Part shown: positions 47,440 through 59,645 of the stretch, in pieces | Numbering within the stretch: position 1 is the stretch's first letter | Layout of the letters: every line of letters starts with the position of its first letter | Assembly (NCBI GenBank): GCA_021234155.1 | Contig: JAJEKV010000002.1 | Coordinates: 26,278,617 to 26,342,616, forward strand | DNA from: Isoetes taiwanensis | Taxonomy: Eukaryota > Streptophyta > Lycopodiopsida > Isoetales > Isoetaceae | Length of the DNA: 64,000 bases | Direction of reading: 5' to 3' | Made by a program: the position numbers and the translations under genes | Notes under the pieces: model-generated | Databases searched by the model: none | Seen by the model: the letters and a program-made list of their open reading frames with translations, nothing else | Told to the model about the DNA's origin: nothing

Positions 47440-48405
47440 GGCAAATCTATTGAACTCTATTGAAGTCTTTAAAGGAGATGGAGGATTTCAAATCTGGAAG
47501 GTGGGTATTAGAGGTGTGCTGGAGTTTGAAAAGTTGTGGTATTTGTTTGATGGTAGTCCATGGCGGTGCAACTAGCTCGAGGTAATTCAACTCTGGCCGC
47601 TAGTAGTGGTAATGCTCAATCTGCAGTGCGGGGGGGACTTCGGTGAAGGTGTGTCTCTTTGCAAGGGCAACTTCTCCGAGTTACGGAGCGAAGATGAAGC
47701 TAAGATTATGGAGGCCAGGCCATAATCATGTGTAAGGTAGGAACCTTTGCTTTAAAAATGAAGCTTGAGGCATGAAGCCTAAGGAAATGTGGGATTATTT
47801 GATAAAGCACTATGAACAAAAAAGTTCTTCACAAATAGATGTGCTAGAAAAACAGTTAAGGAAGATGAAATCGTTTGAGAAGGATAACTTTGACTTACTT
47901 TTTGAGAGATTTGATTCCATTATTGCGAGATCTTGAGGGAGCTGGAAATATCTTGAATGAACGATTATCAAATACTTGCTTTGGCAAGAGCAAAGATCTC
48001 ATAATAGTCACTTGGCAACTTTACTCGAAATGTAGCCACTTCCAAGGAGCATGCTATCGAATGATCATACGAGTTTGAACAGTCTACTATTACACGGGAG
48101 GAAGGCGATCAATCCTCGAGGTCTTGTATCTGAGTAAGACTAAAAGAGGTGGTTTTGTAAGAAGGAAAGTAGGACCTTGTTATGCATGCAATCAATTTGG
48201 TCACCTAAAGAGTGAATGTCCAAACAATAGTGAGAAGGAATTTAGATGTTTCAATTGTGAAGGCAAAGGGCATTTTGCTTTTGATTGCCCAAGTCCTAAA
48301 AAGGGAAGAGGTCGAGGGGGATTCTCTGAAACTTATAGAGGTGGCAGAGGCAGGGGAAAATTCAAAGGAGGCTCAAGTATTAATGTGGTAGAAAAGCAAG
48401 GGTGA
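47440..48405 (+). pseudogene. nested Copia gag with two zinc knuckles
   Basis: Capsid/nucleocapsid protein. Pieces in several frames: FNSIEVFKGDGGFQIWKVGI near 47445; KEMWDYLIKHYEQKSSSQID (UBN2-type) near 47780-47840; and from 48124 a clean 93-codon stretch with two CCHC knuckles, CYACNQFGHLKSEC and CFNCEGKGHFAFDC, followed by a Gly/Arg-rich tail. At least three frame changes. Confidence 0.8.
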
Positions 48406-48419
48406 ACTTGAGAATGATA

Positions 48420-48560
48420 CCTTGGAGGTAAGGAAGAATTTAGCTTGTAATGTTTCAGAGTTTCCAAGGAAAAGCAATAAACAATTTGTTGTTATAGATT
48501 CAGGAAGCGAGAGAAAAAAGTGTGATGTGTGACTTGCATATGCTTAAGGATTGGGAAAAG
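48420..48560 (+). pseudogene. nested Copia protease
   Basis: The short stretch FVVIDSGS near 48488-48512 is the aspartic protease active site (D-S-G). It lies between the zinc knuckles and the integrase, as in Copia elements. The frame breaks soon after. Confidence 0.65.
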
Positions 48561-48839
48561 AAGGAAGGACATGTGCAACTTGGTGATGGGGGTTTGAAGA
48601 AAATAGAAGATCTAGGAGTTTTAGAGTTGTTTGACTTAAATGGCAAAAGCTGTAAAATTGAGAGATGTTTTGTGTGTGCTTGATCTTGTTAGAAATCTCA
48701 TATCCAGTATGCCGGCTTGTGGATTTGGGATATAAAGTAATCTTGTTTGAACAGATCCGTTGTAAAGTATTTCTTAATGGTGAATTAAAATTTATTGGCA
48801 AAAGAGTTGGTAATCTCTTTGGATTGGATATGGAGCATC

Positions 48840-49700
48840 TTCATGAAATTAACCTTGTGGAATATTAGGATGTGAAAATATGGCATAACAGTTATGTCAT
48901 GTAAATGCTGCAACAATTAAAAGACTTGGAGAAAAGGGATTAATATCGCCAAGGTACAAAATGAAAAGTTCTTATGTAGGGTACATCAACTTGGAAAGCA
49001 ATCAAGATTGCCATTTAAAAGGTCACACAAAAGAGCAAAGGGCATTTTGGTTTTGGTGCACCTGTTTATGTGGTCCTATAAATGTTACTAGTTTGAGTGG
49101 GCATAGATATTTCATGAGCTTTATTGATGATTTCAGCGAGAAAAACCAAGTGTTATATTTTGAAAACAAAAGACCAAGCTTGTGATGCTTTGAAGTTATT
49201 TAACATCTTTGAAACCGAGCTAGAAACCGGAAGGAAGATAAAGTGCATAAGGTCAGACGGAGGAGGTGAATATATCTCACGATGAATTTAAAGCTTTTGT
49301 GCAAGCAGGGGAATCGGGAGGCAATTGACATGCAGATACTCACCACAACAAAATGGAGTTGCGAGAAAGGAAAAATAGAACATTGATTGATCTTTGTGAG
49401 GTCCATGTTGAAGTACTAAACACCAAATTATTTATGGGATGAAGGCTGTGAGGCACCGTCTACATTCAAAACTTATTACCTTCATCAAGTATTAAAGGTG
49501 CAATTCGGAAATGCTTTGGTGCAGTAAGTCACCTTCTTATGATAGATTAAAAGCATATGGGTGTTTATACTTTGTACATGTGCACGAAGAACTAAGGAAA
49601 AAGTTGGATGATAGAGCATACATATCTTATCTAGTAGGGTATGATTCTAACTTTCGAAAGCATTCAGATTATATGATCCTGCTAGAAGAAAAATTATAGT
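48840..49700 (+). pseudogene. nested Copia integrase
   Basis: Inserts the DNA copy into the genome. The core is seen at 49035-49185 (LCGPINVTSLSGHRYFMSFIDDFSEK) with the second catalytic Asp in FIDDFS. The first catalytic Asp, normally just before LCGP, reads as another residue here. The third region, PQQNGV followed by a damaged AERKN, is at about 49345-49375. The C-terminal part is at 49511-49699 (YDRLKAYGCLYFVHV, SYLVGYDS). Several frameshifts. Confidence 0.8.
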
Positions 49701-50109
49701 GAGTAGAGATGTGGTCTTCAATGAAAATGAATTTTTATAGGAAAATTCCCAAGATAAATCTTGAAGATCCATGTGAAAGTGAAAGGAAAGATAGTATTGA
49801 AGAAGCAAATCAGGTCAATAAGTGAAGAGGAGAAAACTCAAGGATTGAAGCGGTAGATTTCGGTGACTCGATAATGAGTCGAAAATGATTCAAGTAATGT
49901 TGTTGAGCCGAAGTGGAATCAAGTCTTTGAGCAAGAGATTGAACACCAAGAGGCGGGTGATAAAACCGATAGACCAAAAAAGAAAAACCAGAACGAGCGA
50001 AGCTCAAATGTTGGCGGAAGAAGCAAAACATAATTTAGAGTCTCATGGTAGAACCGAACTTGGGAAAAGTAAAAGACTTAGATCTCGGGTAGGAGAAATT
50101 AATCTTGTA

Positions 50110-50990
50110 TTTGACATTTTGATACTTGAAACGCAGACAAGATTCCACAAAATTATATGGAAGGATTCAAGATATGAATGGAAAGAAGCTGGAAATGTGC
50201 TATGGAAGAAGAAATGAGAGCATTCAAAAGAACCAACACTTATCTGATAGTAGATATTCCTTCCGATAAGAATATAGTTGGAAGTAAGTGGATCTATAGA
50301 ATAAACCCGGGGAGTAGAAAAAATACTAAGAAATTCAAAGCCGGACTTGTTGCCTGTATTTTTTACCACGAAAAAAAAGGGGAAGATTTTGATGAAACAT
50401 TCTCACCATTGGTAAAGATAAATAGTTTGAGAATGTTATTAGCTATTGCTAATGCTTGTGACCTTGAAATCCATCATATGGATGTAAGTACAACATTCTT
50501 GAATGCTAAATTAGAGGAGGAAATTTATTTAAGACACACTTTTGGGTTTGAAGAGGACAAAGGAAAAATTTGGAAGTTGAATAGAAGCGGTCTATGGTCT
50601 TAAAACAGTCTCCTAGGGAATGGTATAAATGTATGGATGGATACCTTGTAGAACAAGGTTTTGAGAAGCTCAATTATGATGGTAATATCTATAGGTTCAA
50701 AATGGGAGATGCACGGTGCATTATTGCTTTATATGTTGATGACAATATTATGATATCAAAGGAACTCAAGTACTAAATCATTGCAAAGATATCTTAAAGA
50801 AACGATTCCAAATGAGTGATCTTGGAGAATTAAAGAGGTTTACGGGCATAGATGTTTACAGGGGCCGAAATCACAAGATATTAGCTTTGAGTCAACAAGG
50901 GGCATATTCAAAACATGTTGAAGAAATTTCATATGGAAGATTGCAATATGGCATATACTCCTATAGTTCCGGGTCACCGGAATTTACTTC
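50110..50990 (+). pseudogene. nested Copia reverse transcriptase
   Basis: The best preserved domain. 50178-50603 carries VGSKWIYRINPG, DFDETFSPLVK, LRMLLAIANA and the Asp motif MDVSTTFLNA; 50594-50776 carries SPREWYKCMDGYL and the catalytic YVDD. It continues to about 50960 with SDLGELKRFTGIDV and LSQQGAYSKHVEE. The first base change of frame is near 50603, where the two open stretches overlap. Confidence 0.9.
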
Positions 50991-51039
50991 GCAGATATGA
51001 GCCCAAAGACGAAAACAAAAGCAAACAAATGGAGAAAAT

Positions 51040-51700
51040 ACCTTACTGAAGTTTGATTGGTTGTTTGTCCTATGTAGCCAATTGTACTAGGCTGACATTG
51101 CATTTGGATTAATATTCTCGATGAGGTACAATGACAAGGCTGGTAAAAGGACAACTTGGAATGCAGCAAAAAGGATTCTCAAATACTTGAAAGGTACAAT
51201 GCATTTTGGTATAGTATTTAATGGAACCAACTTGCAATTGCAGGGGGAGGAGATTTAGATAAATGAAAATCAACTTCAGGGTATGTTATTTTATTAGGTG
51301 GAGCCCCAGCTTGCTTGGAAGTGCAAGAAGCAAAGCAAAGATTGCTTTATCTAGTCTCTTGGTGAGTACAACTCAGCAGCCCCCATTGACTAAGGAACTT
51401 ATTTGGGAAAGAAGGCTTGGCGCGTAATTTGGGTTTGCTCAAAGAGGACCAACAATCATTTATTGTGATAATACTAGTTGTATTGCTATGACAAAAACCC
51501 AGTGCATGAAAGATCAAAACATATTGATATGGAGGTTCATTTTATCGGGGGATATGGTAAAGAAGGATCGGGTGCATTTAACTTATGTTAGTTCACAAGA
51601 TCAACGAGCGGATATACTTACAAAAGCCTTACCATTGTCAGTTGTGGAATTAAGAAGTTTGCTACATCTTGTGACAACGGGGGAATATCACATGAAGGGG
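51040..51700 (+). pseudogene. nested Copia RNase H
   Basis: RNase H in Copia position after RT. Recognisable parts: SLLGEYNSA near 51350, IYCDNTSCIAM near 51456-51492, and the C-terminal stretch 51488-51772 with VHLTYVSSQDQRADILTKALP, a hallmark of plant Copia elements. The earlier part is broken by stops. Confidence 0.8.
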
Positions 51701-51702
51701 AA
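51691..51702 (+). other. polypurine tract of the nested Copia element
   Basis: The purine run GAAGGGGAA directly precedes the TG of the 3' LTR. Confidence 0.8.
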
Positions 51703-52223
51703 TGTTAAAATTATGTGTCATGTGATATTCGAGCATATAAGGGGATTAGTGACCACATCTTGGCTCCCCTAGGCTAATGAGGATTCATACAAGCATTCAT
51801 GAGAAGCAGTGGCAGTGAATGCAAGAAAAAACATAGAAGTCGAAAAGTGGTGGGCGGTACTACCCGTGACGTTACTCTACGCCGCCAGAAAACGCGTGAT
51901 ACCCTTTGCCCAGCCACTTAGGGTTTTGATGGTCAAGCGGGTCAAAGTCAACGACTTTGACAAATTGGAACTTAAGGACAAAGAGGGGGCATCCTATTAT
52001 TTAGGTAAGTTGGAAAACTTTCTATAGGAAGGGGCATGCACGATTTGACATGTGGATATATCCAGGTTGATAAGAAAATATATATATATGAATGAATGTG
52101 ATATAGAACATAAGGAGCTGAGTGCAGATAAAGGTGTGTGTATGCAGTTTTAGGAGCGGGTGGGTTTGAAGGAGACAGAGACTTGGCATACTTGGGTTCA
52201 AACCCCAAGCTCTGATTCTAACA
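51703..52223 (+). repeat. 3' LTR of the nested Copia element
   Basis: 521 bp, TGTTAAAATT to CTAACA, matching 46867-47386 with scattered differences. Confidence 0.93.
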
Positions 52224-52228
52224 CTCCC

Positions 52229-52880
52229 AAGACCTAAAACATTGAAGCGCATCAAAGGTTTTGTTGGTACACTTCAAGGCTTGAGGATCTACATCCCAAA
52301 CTTCTCTCATATTTTGAGACCTATCACCAAGCTCACCAAAGTAGGGTATGTATCTAAAAATACAAGTCAAAAAGTTCCAGTTGAGTGGAATGAAGATTGC
52401 CAAAGGGCATTTGAATTGATCAAAGAAGAGCTTCGGCAAGAAGGTAACACTACGGCCCCTAAACCAAATGAAGATTTCAAGTTTATATAACAGGTTACAT
52501 CATTTGTTTGTAGGATTAGCCTTATTTGAACAAAAGGGTACTAAATTATGCGGGGAAAGCGGGTGGTCGGAGACCACGGTGAATTACCCGGTCCTAGAGA
52601 AGTCCTGCTGCTGCCCTAATATTTTTGACCACTAAATTTCCCCATCTTACATGCAAGCTCCAAAGATTCAAGTCTATATGAAGGTCAATCCTCTTCCAAT
52701 GTTGTATGGTAAACAAGCCACGAAGACCAAGTTCTATAAGTGGGCTGCCATGCTTCAAGACTTTGCCATTGAAGTCCATCTTGTCAAAGCGAGAAAAGGA
52801 TCCGAGTAGTTTCATACCCTATGCCTTCTACAAATATGATTTGACCTCACAAGAGGATCAAAGCAGAAGAAGAGGTATGT
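52229..52880 (+). pseudogene. Gypsy RT connection and canonical RNase H
   Basis: Continuation of the Gypsy pol after the Copia insertion. 52242-52490 is open (GFVGTLQGLRIYIPNFSHIL, WNEDCQRAFELIKEEL). After a stop, RNase H of the usual Gypsy type can be followed in pieces (LALFEQKGTKL-like, VNYPVLEK) to about 52860. It is the second RNase H of this element. Confidence 0.75.
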
Positions 52881-53079
52881 CATTTAGTTGGAGAAACCAG
52901 GTCTTGGATGCAACCCATTGTCAATTATCTAAGACATCAAGAGATCCCCGCCACATTTTCACCATCCGAAAGTTAAGTTTAGAAGAAGATGTCTAACATA
53001 TGTGCTGGTTGAGGACATTTTATGTAGGAAGATGCCTTCTGATTTTGTTGAGGTGCTTGGTTGAAGAAGAACAGTACAA

Positions 53080-54143
53080 GCTCTAAGACATGCTCATGAC
53101 CTCTGGCATGGTGGACATTATTCTATGGATGCCACAACCAAGAAAATTCTAAGTTCTGGATACTATTGGCCTACACTTCATCATGATATCAAAAGGTATG
53201 TGCAGAGTTGTTACATTTGTCAAAAGCATGCCAAAACGCTGAAGGTACCTCCCCTTTCACCTATTGTGGTCCCCGGCCCATTTCGGTTTGGGGATTAGAT
53301 TTTGTTGGTCCTATACATCCATCTTCCTCCCCGCCAAACATGAATACATCCTAGTTTGTTCTGAGACTTCTTCACTAAATGGGCTGAAGCAACTCCATTG
53401 ACAAGTGCAAATGCAGATACCACGGAAGTTTCCTCTTGTCTAATATATGTGCTAGGTTTGGAGTACCATTGAAGATTGTTTTACGACAGAGGAGCGCCTT
53501 TTGTGAATGAAGTAATAGACAAGCTTACCCAATTGCTTGAGATAAGACATACAAAAAGTTCGCTTACTACCCTCGAAAATGGCGCCGTAATCCACCAATA
53601 AGACTCGATATCCATTATGAAGAAGACAAGATAGGTTTCCAAGAAGGTGGCATACAAAGTTGATCTATGCCCTCCGGTCCTCTGAACCACTTATAAAGTG
53701 GCTATAAAAAAACACTCACGCCTCTATTGTATATGGTACTAGCGTCATTCTACCCTTTGAGTTGCGTGTACTTTCGCCAAGGATGATGCAAATACAAGTC
53801 AAAAGTGAAGAGGATGCTATCTGGTGCGGGGTGCGGCAGATGCTAGCCCTTGAGGAACTTCGGAGATAAGACTCTACAGTGATAACAGATCACAAGATGA
53901 AAATCAAGAAGAAATTTGACAAACAAGCGTTAGAAGTCAACTATCGGGTTGGTGATTTGGTGCTTAAGTTACCTAAAAACGAGAGATCCCACTCTAGGTA
54001 AGTTTTACGCAAATTGGGAAGGTCCATTTGTCATTTCTTCACATCTTTGGAGTAAACTCATATTACTTACAAGAGTTAGAGTCTCGAGAGGATTTTGCCA
54101 AATCCTCTCAATGCACAAAGACTTGAAAGCTTATTGGATCTAA
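53080..54143 (+). pseudogene. Gypsy integrase
   Basis: Zinc-binding HHCC domain near 53095-53235 (HDLWHGGHYSMDATTKKIL, YIQSCYICQKHA-like), then the catalytic core with DFVGPIH (first Asp, about 53298) and DRGAPFVNEVIDKLTQ (second Asp, about 53482). The C-terminal part at 53930-54143 has VNYRVGDLVLKLPKN and GKFYANWEGPFVIS. Stops and frameshifts break it several times. No chromodomain is evident. Confidence 0.8.
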
Positions 54144-55220
54144 ACTAGCTAATGCTAGTTAGTATAGTTGTAGGTAGTCTAAAAAGGTTGAAGTAGTTGA
54201 AATGGTTCTAGATATGATTTGCTAACACTATGGGGAGAAAACAATAAAAAGAAGAAAAATTTGAAAAAGAAAAAGTATGTGTTTTGATCTTTAACATTGT
54301 CATTTGCAGGTTCATTAGTTGTTCTCTTTAAAGCCAGCCCGGAAAAACCATTGCCTCCTAAAGTTGTGCTCACATGCGGGAACTCAAAATCATCATGAAC
54401 GGTTTCTTTGAACATCTCAAGTGATGAATACCGAGATTGAAGTACTAATCTAAGTCATCATGTCATTTGCGGGACCATCCTAGTCTTCCATACCATTCAT
54501 TTTCATTTATTGGCCTCCCATTCATATAAGCCTTGCTCATACTTTTATTCATCACCTACAGGGCTGCTATTCATCCCACTGTGCATCATAAAAGCGATCT
54601 CCTAACTCTCTATTTCATGTTATTTGCGGGATCATCCTTTACCCACTAGCCAGACTTTATACCACTGCCATTTTTCTTTTTGGGCAAATTTGCGGGGACC
54701 ATTACATCTTCTAGAATGTGTCTGCACCCTTCCATAACATTCTAGCTTCATCCAAGACTCCTACAAGAATGGGTAGTTGAAATCCTAAAAGTATCAAGTT
54801 TTATTCACAAGATCATCTTTGAAGCATATTTTGGGCGTTCCCCCAAGTTTCAACACTTATGGGAAGTCAAAAGAACATGGTAGCAGACCCTACAAGTTAC
54901 AAAGGTTCAAAAGTTCTTTCTTTGTGTTCAAAGTTGCGAAATTCATCACAAAAATGTGAAGTACACATAGTTCTATCCAGTTTCCTATTAAACACCATTT
55001 TCCATTCATGAAGACCTCAAGAAAACCTTATATTATCTCGAGAGCAGGATATGCATTGATTTGGCATTCACTCTCATATATTTGCACTTTTGGGATGCTT
55101 TTATGTCAGATTCTAAGAAGCTCGATATTTGAGCAAGGATAATTCAGATCCAGATGTCAGGAGAAGTTTTTAACAGGTTTCAAGGCTGGGGGACCAGCCA
55201 TTTTTCCTTTTGGGCAAAGA
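54144..55220 (+). other. 3' untranslated region of the Gypsy element
   Basis: About 1.1 kb without a supported ORF between the integrase and the 3' LTR. The phrases CTTTTTGGGCAAATTTGCGGGGACC (54678) and GGCTGGGGGACCAGCC (55185) are related, and a weak purine run precedes the LTR. Confidence 0.6.
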
Positions 55221-57106
55221 TGTTGCCCCTTGAAGTGGCAACATGAAGAAGAGATGAAGATATGAAGAAAATTCTAAGTATTGGAGGAGCTATTAAGGAA
55301 AAGTATCAGGCTGAAGAGAATCTAGGCCAGTGAGTACCCCTTTGCCAAATCCTCTAGCCAAAACTAGCCATCCTTGATTTTTCCCAAATTTTTTGAGCCT
55401 ATCTCCTATTTTTTTCTTGAATTTTCCCTATCGCTAGCCAAATATGCTTCTAAAGATGCCTAAAAATCCAAAAATGCCAAAAAATCTATACCTTTGCCAA
55501 GTGGCATCTAGTCATCATCCTAAAGTGCCAAAATGTCAAAAGTCAAGTGAAAGTCAAAATGGAAAGCCAAAAGGCACACTTTCTAAAAAATACCCTTGCC
55601 ACGTCATCAAGAGTCAAAATGCCACCTAGGATGGCCACCTTGTTCAAAAAATGCTTTGTCATCCAACTTTGGTTATATCTTTTGCCACTTGGGCCAAAAA
55701 TCATGCCACCTCATCAAAAAATATCAAGGGGCATTTAAAATCTCAAAATTCACTTAGGCAAAAAGCCATGTTTGACTTTGCCACATCATCCTTCACTATG
55801 CCAAGTCATCATTTCATCATGTCACCATCCATTGCCCAGTCACAATTGATTCACCTTTTTAGCCAAAAAATCAAAGTGCCATTTTTCAAAATTTGACCAC
55901 ATCATCTTGTAGCCCCAATGAAAATATGCCACCTGGCACAAAAAACTTCCAAAAAAGACCCTATATAGACCTTTAAATTCCACTTCTTGGGAATCGTGCC
56001 CTTTGAAAAAATATAAAAAAATTGTCCTATTCTACCCCCCAGGCCTAGATTCCTTTCCAACCAATCACCCCCCTCCACGTGGCTCACCCGGCTGTGGGCG
56101 GTGGAGGTACCGAATCCCACGTGGGCAAGACACGTCAATTTAAAAGTTTGCGTGGATTGGGCTATATATCCCCAGGGCTGACTTTTCGATTTTGGCCTGT
56201 GGGATATATCCATTGAAGAAAATTCTGCCAAGATCCATTAGGGTTCTATGATTCTCGACCTCCCCGCGCAATTTGAGTGAGGCGAAAGTTCATTCGATCA
56301 TAACCCACTTACGGAACCAATCGAATCATGAAGAAGATGTTTGAATTAATAGAGATCATGCCAAGAACAGTATTTGCCTATTTTTGGGAAAAAGAGTTCG
56401 TAGCCATATGCGACAAATTGGAGCTCTAACTACCCCGACACGGTCTATAAAGACGATCCGAGCCGTATTCTATAGCAGGGAGAGGAGATTTTGATTAGAA
56501 ACCCGCCCTTGTTCTTGAAAAGCCAAGATTCCGAAGTTCCGATACAAATTCTATTTCAGTGTCGAATGGATTACTTGACAAAGGTATTATGTTCCTAAGA
56601 TAATGCAAGAAAAAAGTTTTCTTGAGCAATTCATGGTGTTTCCCCTTTCTTCAATCGATTTACGAGTTTTTCAAAAAAATTAGGGTTTTCCCATTTTTTA
56701 CGTGTCGGTCCATTTACGCGGAACTTTGCCACCGCAATTCCCCATCAATCTTTATCAACAAATGAGTTGAAATCAATTCAAGTTATCCCGATATTATCTA
56801 GATTTAGCTAAATTGATAGCTATTACGCCGAATTTGTTCAAAAATTCATCTCGCATTCAAAGGAAGTTTGTCTGCATCCCCAAGTTTTTTCTTCAATCAT
56901 TTTCACTACTTTGTTGCAGAAAAAAATCCCAGTCATACACCCATTTCCTCACATTTGCACCTCTTTTCTCATCTTTTCACATCCCCTCACCACATCTTTG
57001 GCTCTCTGCACCCTAAACACAGAATTTGGCAAGTATCTTTTAGGAAATCCCACAATTTAGAGATTTGTGCATCACAGTTTTTGCAAGGATTCTGTGAAAG
57101 ACAACA
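55221..57106 (+). repeat. 3' LTR of the Gypsy element
   Basis: 1886 bp, TGTTGCCCC to GACAACA, with the TATAAA element at 56456. Followed directly by the target duplication TCTTG. Confidence 0.92.
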
Positions 57107-57111
57107 TCTTG

Positions 57112-57543
57112 GCATTAGACGTCTACGGCGAAGCAGCTCAGAGAAAGGGCACAGGTTCGAAGGCCATAGGAAAGGATAAGGCACTCCGGTACTATCTTCC
57201 AGTCCTCAGCCAAGGGCAGATGGTAGTTTTTCACAGGGAGTTCAGCCCACGAGGAGAAGAGTCGGTGGCACTCCTCATAGCGCTCTCTGGCTTCGGACAG
57301 CACGCTAAGCTGAGTCCCATAACGGATCATATCATTCTTTTTAAGAGATCTGTGGCACTCCACTGCCTTGACTTTGCCAGGGGCCACCTCGGGGGACCTA
57401 GCGTTGATGGTGAGTGGCGGCAGCGGCACGAACTCCACCCCAAATGGCTAAAGCACTCGAAGGGGGATCTTCTAGAAATATCTTGCGAAACGTCGGCAAA
57501 GGACTTCGACTTAGAGACGTCAAGAACTTCTTCAAATCTATGA
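57112..57543 (+). pseudogene. unrecognised ORF, 3' part after the Gypsy insertion
   Basis: The 143-codon continuation of the ORF that starts at 39658. It is in frame with it once the Gypsy element and one TCTTG copy are discounted. Visible features: a basic KGTGSKAIGKDKALRYYLP stretch, a hydrophobic SVALLIALSGF stretch, and an acidic C-terminus. It ends at a TGA at 57541-57543, and a polypurine tract follows 110 bp later. No homology recognised. Confidence 0.55.
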
Positions 57544-57654
57544 AGGGGCATAGAAGATGAACACTTCTGCTTTCACTTATCTTCCAAAATGTATAAGAAT
57601 GTCTTCAGTCTATATATTATCATATATCTTATCCTAATATTAATATAGTTATAT

Positions 57655-57668
57655 CGCATGGGGGGGTT
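57655..57668 (+). other. polypurine tract with possible LTR start
   Basis: GCATGGGGGGG lies just before TGTTATGCCCCCTCATGC at 57669, which looks like the TG start of a 3' LTR. Together with the orphan primer site upstream this could delimit a large non-autonomous LTR element. I could not find an LTR end or a 5' partner. Confidence 0.45.
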
Positions 57669-58799
57669 TGTTATGCCCCCTCATGCAAAAACCCATGTGC
57701 ATGCATACCCCATCGACTCCCTTGAATCTCCTCCGCCAGTTAAGAGCCAATGGTCCGGATGATGACAAAAGTCATGGGGATTTATGTATGCATCATGTGT
57801 CGCAGTGTATGGGGGCATAGGCCATAGTTGCGAAACCGTTGGATGAAAATATTGAAGCAAATCTTGGCGGTTGGTTCTAAGGGGATGTATGGGGTGTTTG
57901 GAGCGGGGGACCCAAAGAGGGTTTTTGATATTGGCCGTTGAGATTGGATGTCAATTTGGGGCTTTTCATCTCGATCGTTGAAGATGAAGTTCGAGGTTAG
58001 GGACAAGGAACGAGGAGGAAAGTTTAAGTGGTATTTCTTTTGTCAGGCATTGTTCCTCCTCGATGTCGAGCACTCTGTGTTCCTAGATTGTGATCTCCGT
58101 GTTTTTAGTTATGGTGGTCGGAGGTGTTAAATTAAATGTGGCTGTGCACGTGGGTGGAAGGGGAATGAGGTAAGCAAGGTTGTGGCTTCTTAAATGGGTG
58201 TGTGTTTTAGTGTTCCGGGGGTTTTGTTGGGCTCTTTTGTGATAACTCTGTTGTGGTCATTGAAGGTCTTAGCATTTTGGCGATTGAAGGTTTGTGACTT
58301 GAATTGAAGTTTGTTGGAGTTCGTGATGAATTTAGCAAAGAGCATGGCATAGAAATATAGACTAGTGGGGTAGATGACATTGTAGGAAGCTTGAAAGTTA
58401 GTTAAATTTGTGAATGCTAAAGAGAAAGAAAGTGGTGGTAAGATTGCATTGAAATTGTGGACATGCAGTTGATGATCAACAAAATTCAATTAAGGAGTAT
58501 TGAGATGATCTACTTACTAGATTCGAAGGATTATATGAGAGTTTATGTAGATTACAAAGGAGTAATGATCTTCAAGCATATGTTATCTTCTAATTCGAGT
58601 GCATAGTGTTTCACAGGAAGAATTAGTGTGGCGGATGTGTTGGATATATGGGTGGCATATACTATGATGCCAAAAAAATATGTTGGTGCTGTTGTATCAC
58701 ATTTTCATAAGAAAGAGGAAAAAAAAGAGGGAATTGTGCAGAAGTGAATATGTTGTGTTTGTAAGTACTTCCTTACGGAGTCTGATTGAGTAATCGTGA
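57669..58799. other. unassigned sequence, possible LTR
   Basis: TATGCCCCC at 57672 and GGGGGCATA at 57812 form a short inverted pair. No supported ORF. Confidence 0.3.
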
Positions 58800-59519
58800 A
58801 ACTTCCCATATTGGTTACAGATTTCTTTCATATGGTTGTCAAGTTGTCCCATTTAATATTCTCAGATATTTGGAAGTAGTGAAAGTTTGAAACTTAATTA
58901 TAGAATTGATCTAGTTACCGATTCAAGGATTATATGAGAGTTTATGCATTACAAAGGAGTAATGATCTTCAAGTTCTCCCGCTTTAATATCTTTGTATAT
59001 TTGGAAGTAGTGAAAGTTTGAAACTTAGTTATAAAATTGTGAGGGCTTAAATTTAAGGGGATTATTTATATATTGAGCAGTTTGTTTGATGTTGGTGTTG
59101 CTTTGTATGTGTAGGGTACGGATTCGAGAATAAGGTTTCGTGAGTGGTACTGGAAGCGTGACGTGCAGTGGAAGGTGGCTGTTATTTACATTGGTTGGTA
59201 AGGTCATGGTATTTTTTGATTGTCATGAGGAAGGTTGTCCTGGTGAGTTTGCTGGTGTGTTAAACATTCTAGGATTTGGGTAGCAGGTAGTAGGTTGGAT
59301 ATTTGTGTGTGTATGCGTGTTTGAAAGGACTGGAGTGTGAGGTTGTAATGCCAAGGTCTAGAGTACAAATTGATTCAAGTTATATATACTTTGCTGATGA
59401 TGTTAGAAGATTGAGGCGAAACGAGTATAGGTGGAGATGGTATGCAAATTTGGCTTACGATACCTTTCAGTGTCGATGATGGGCGATGTGTCCATTTGAA
59501 AGCTACAAATCCTTGCACT

Positions 59520-59645
59520 TAGGTATCGAGCCCGACCCAGAGTCCTGCAGGTAGTCAGCCCGGCTTTCTCGACGGGCGAGTCAAGAATGCCTCGGCTTGC
59601 CAACAATCAAGAAAGTACATGCCTTCTTCTCGACTTGCGAGTCGA
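59520..59645. repeat. fragment of the hairpin-rich insert
   Basis: Matches the left ~125 bp of 60371-60765, including the TATCGAGCCCGACCCAGAG end and the CTCGAC...GAGTC hairpins, then stops abruptly at a module boundary. Confidence 0.55.

Larger units (their letters stand above)
46867..52223 (+). mobile_element. complete Ty1/Copia element nested in the Gypsy element
   Basis: 5357 bp with 520-bp LTRs, iMet primer site, gag, protease, integrase, RT, RNase H and polypurine tract in the Copia order (integrase before RT). It is flanked by the 5-bp duplication CTCCC (46862-46866 and 52224-52228). It interrupts the Gypsy RT just before LKRIKGFVGT. Many frameshifts and stops mean it would not be autonomous as sequenced. 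Confidence 0.93.
40710..57106 (+). mobile_element. complete Ty3/Gypsy LTR retrotransposon with nested insertions
   Basis: LTRs at 40710-42620 and 55221-57106, TG...CA ends, and a 5-bp target duplication TCTTG. It spans 16.4 kb, about 10.2 kb without the two elements nested in it. The interior order on the plus strand is gag with zinc knuckles, protease (DGGS), an RNase H with D-E-D residues, reverse transcriptase, a second RNase H and integrase (HHCC, core, C-terminal part). Frameshifts and stops are frequent in every domain, so this copy would not be autonomous as sequenced. Confidence 0.92.

Noticed and set aside
57672-57820. Foldback element from TATGCCCCC and GGGGGCATA
   Set aside because: The inverted match is only ~9 bp and no target duplication flanks it.
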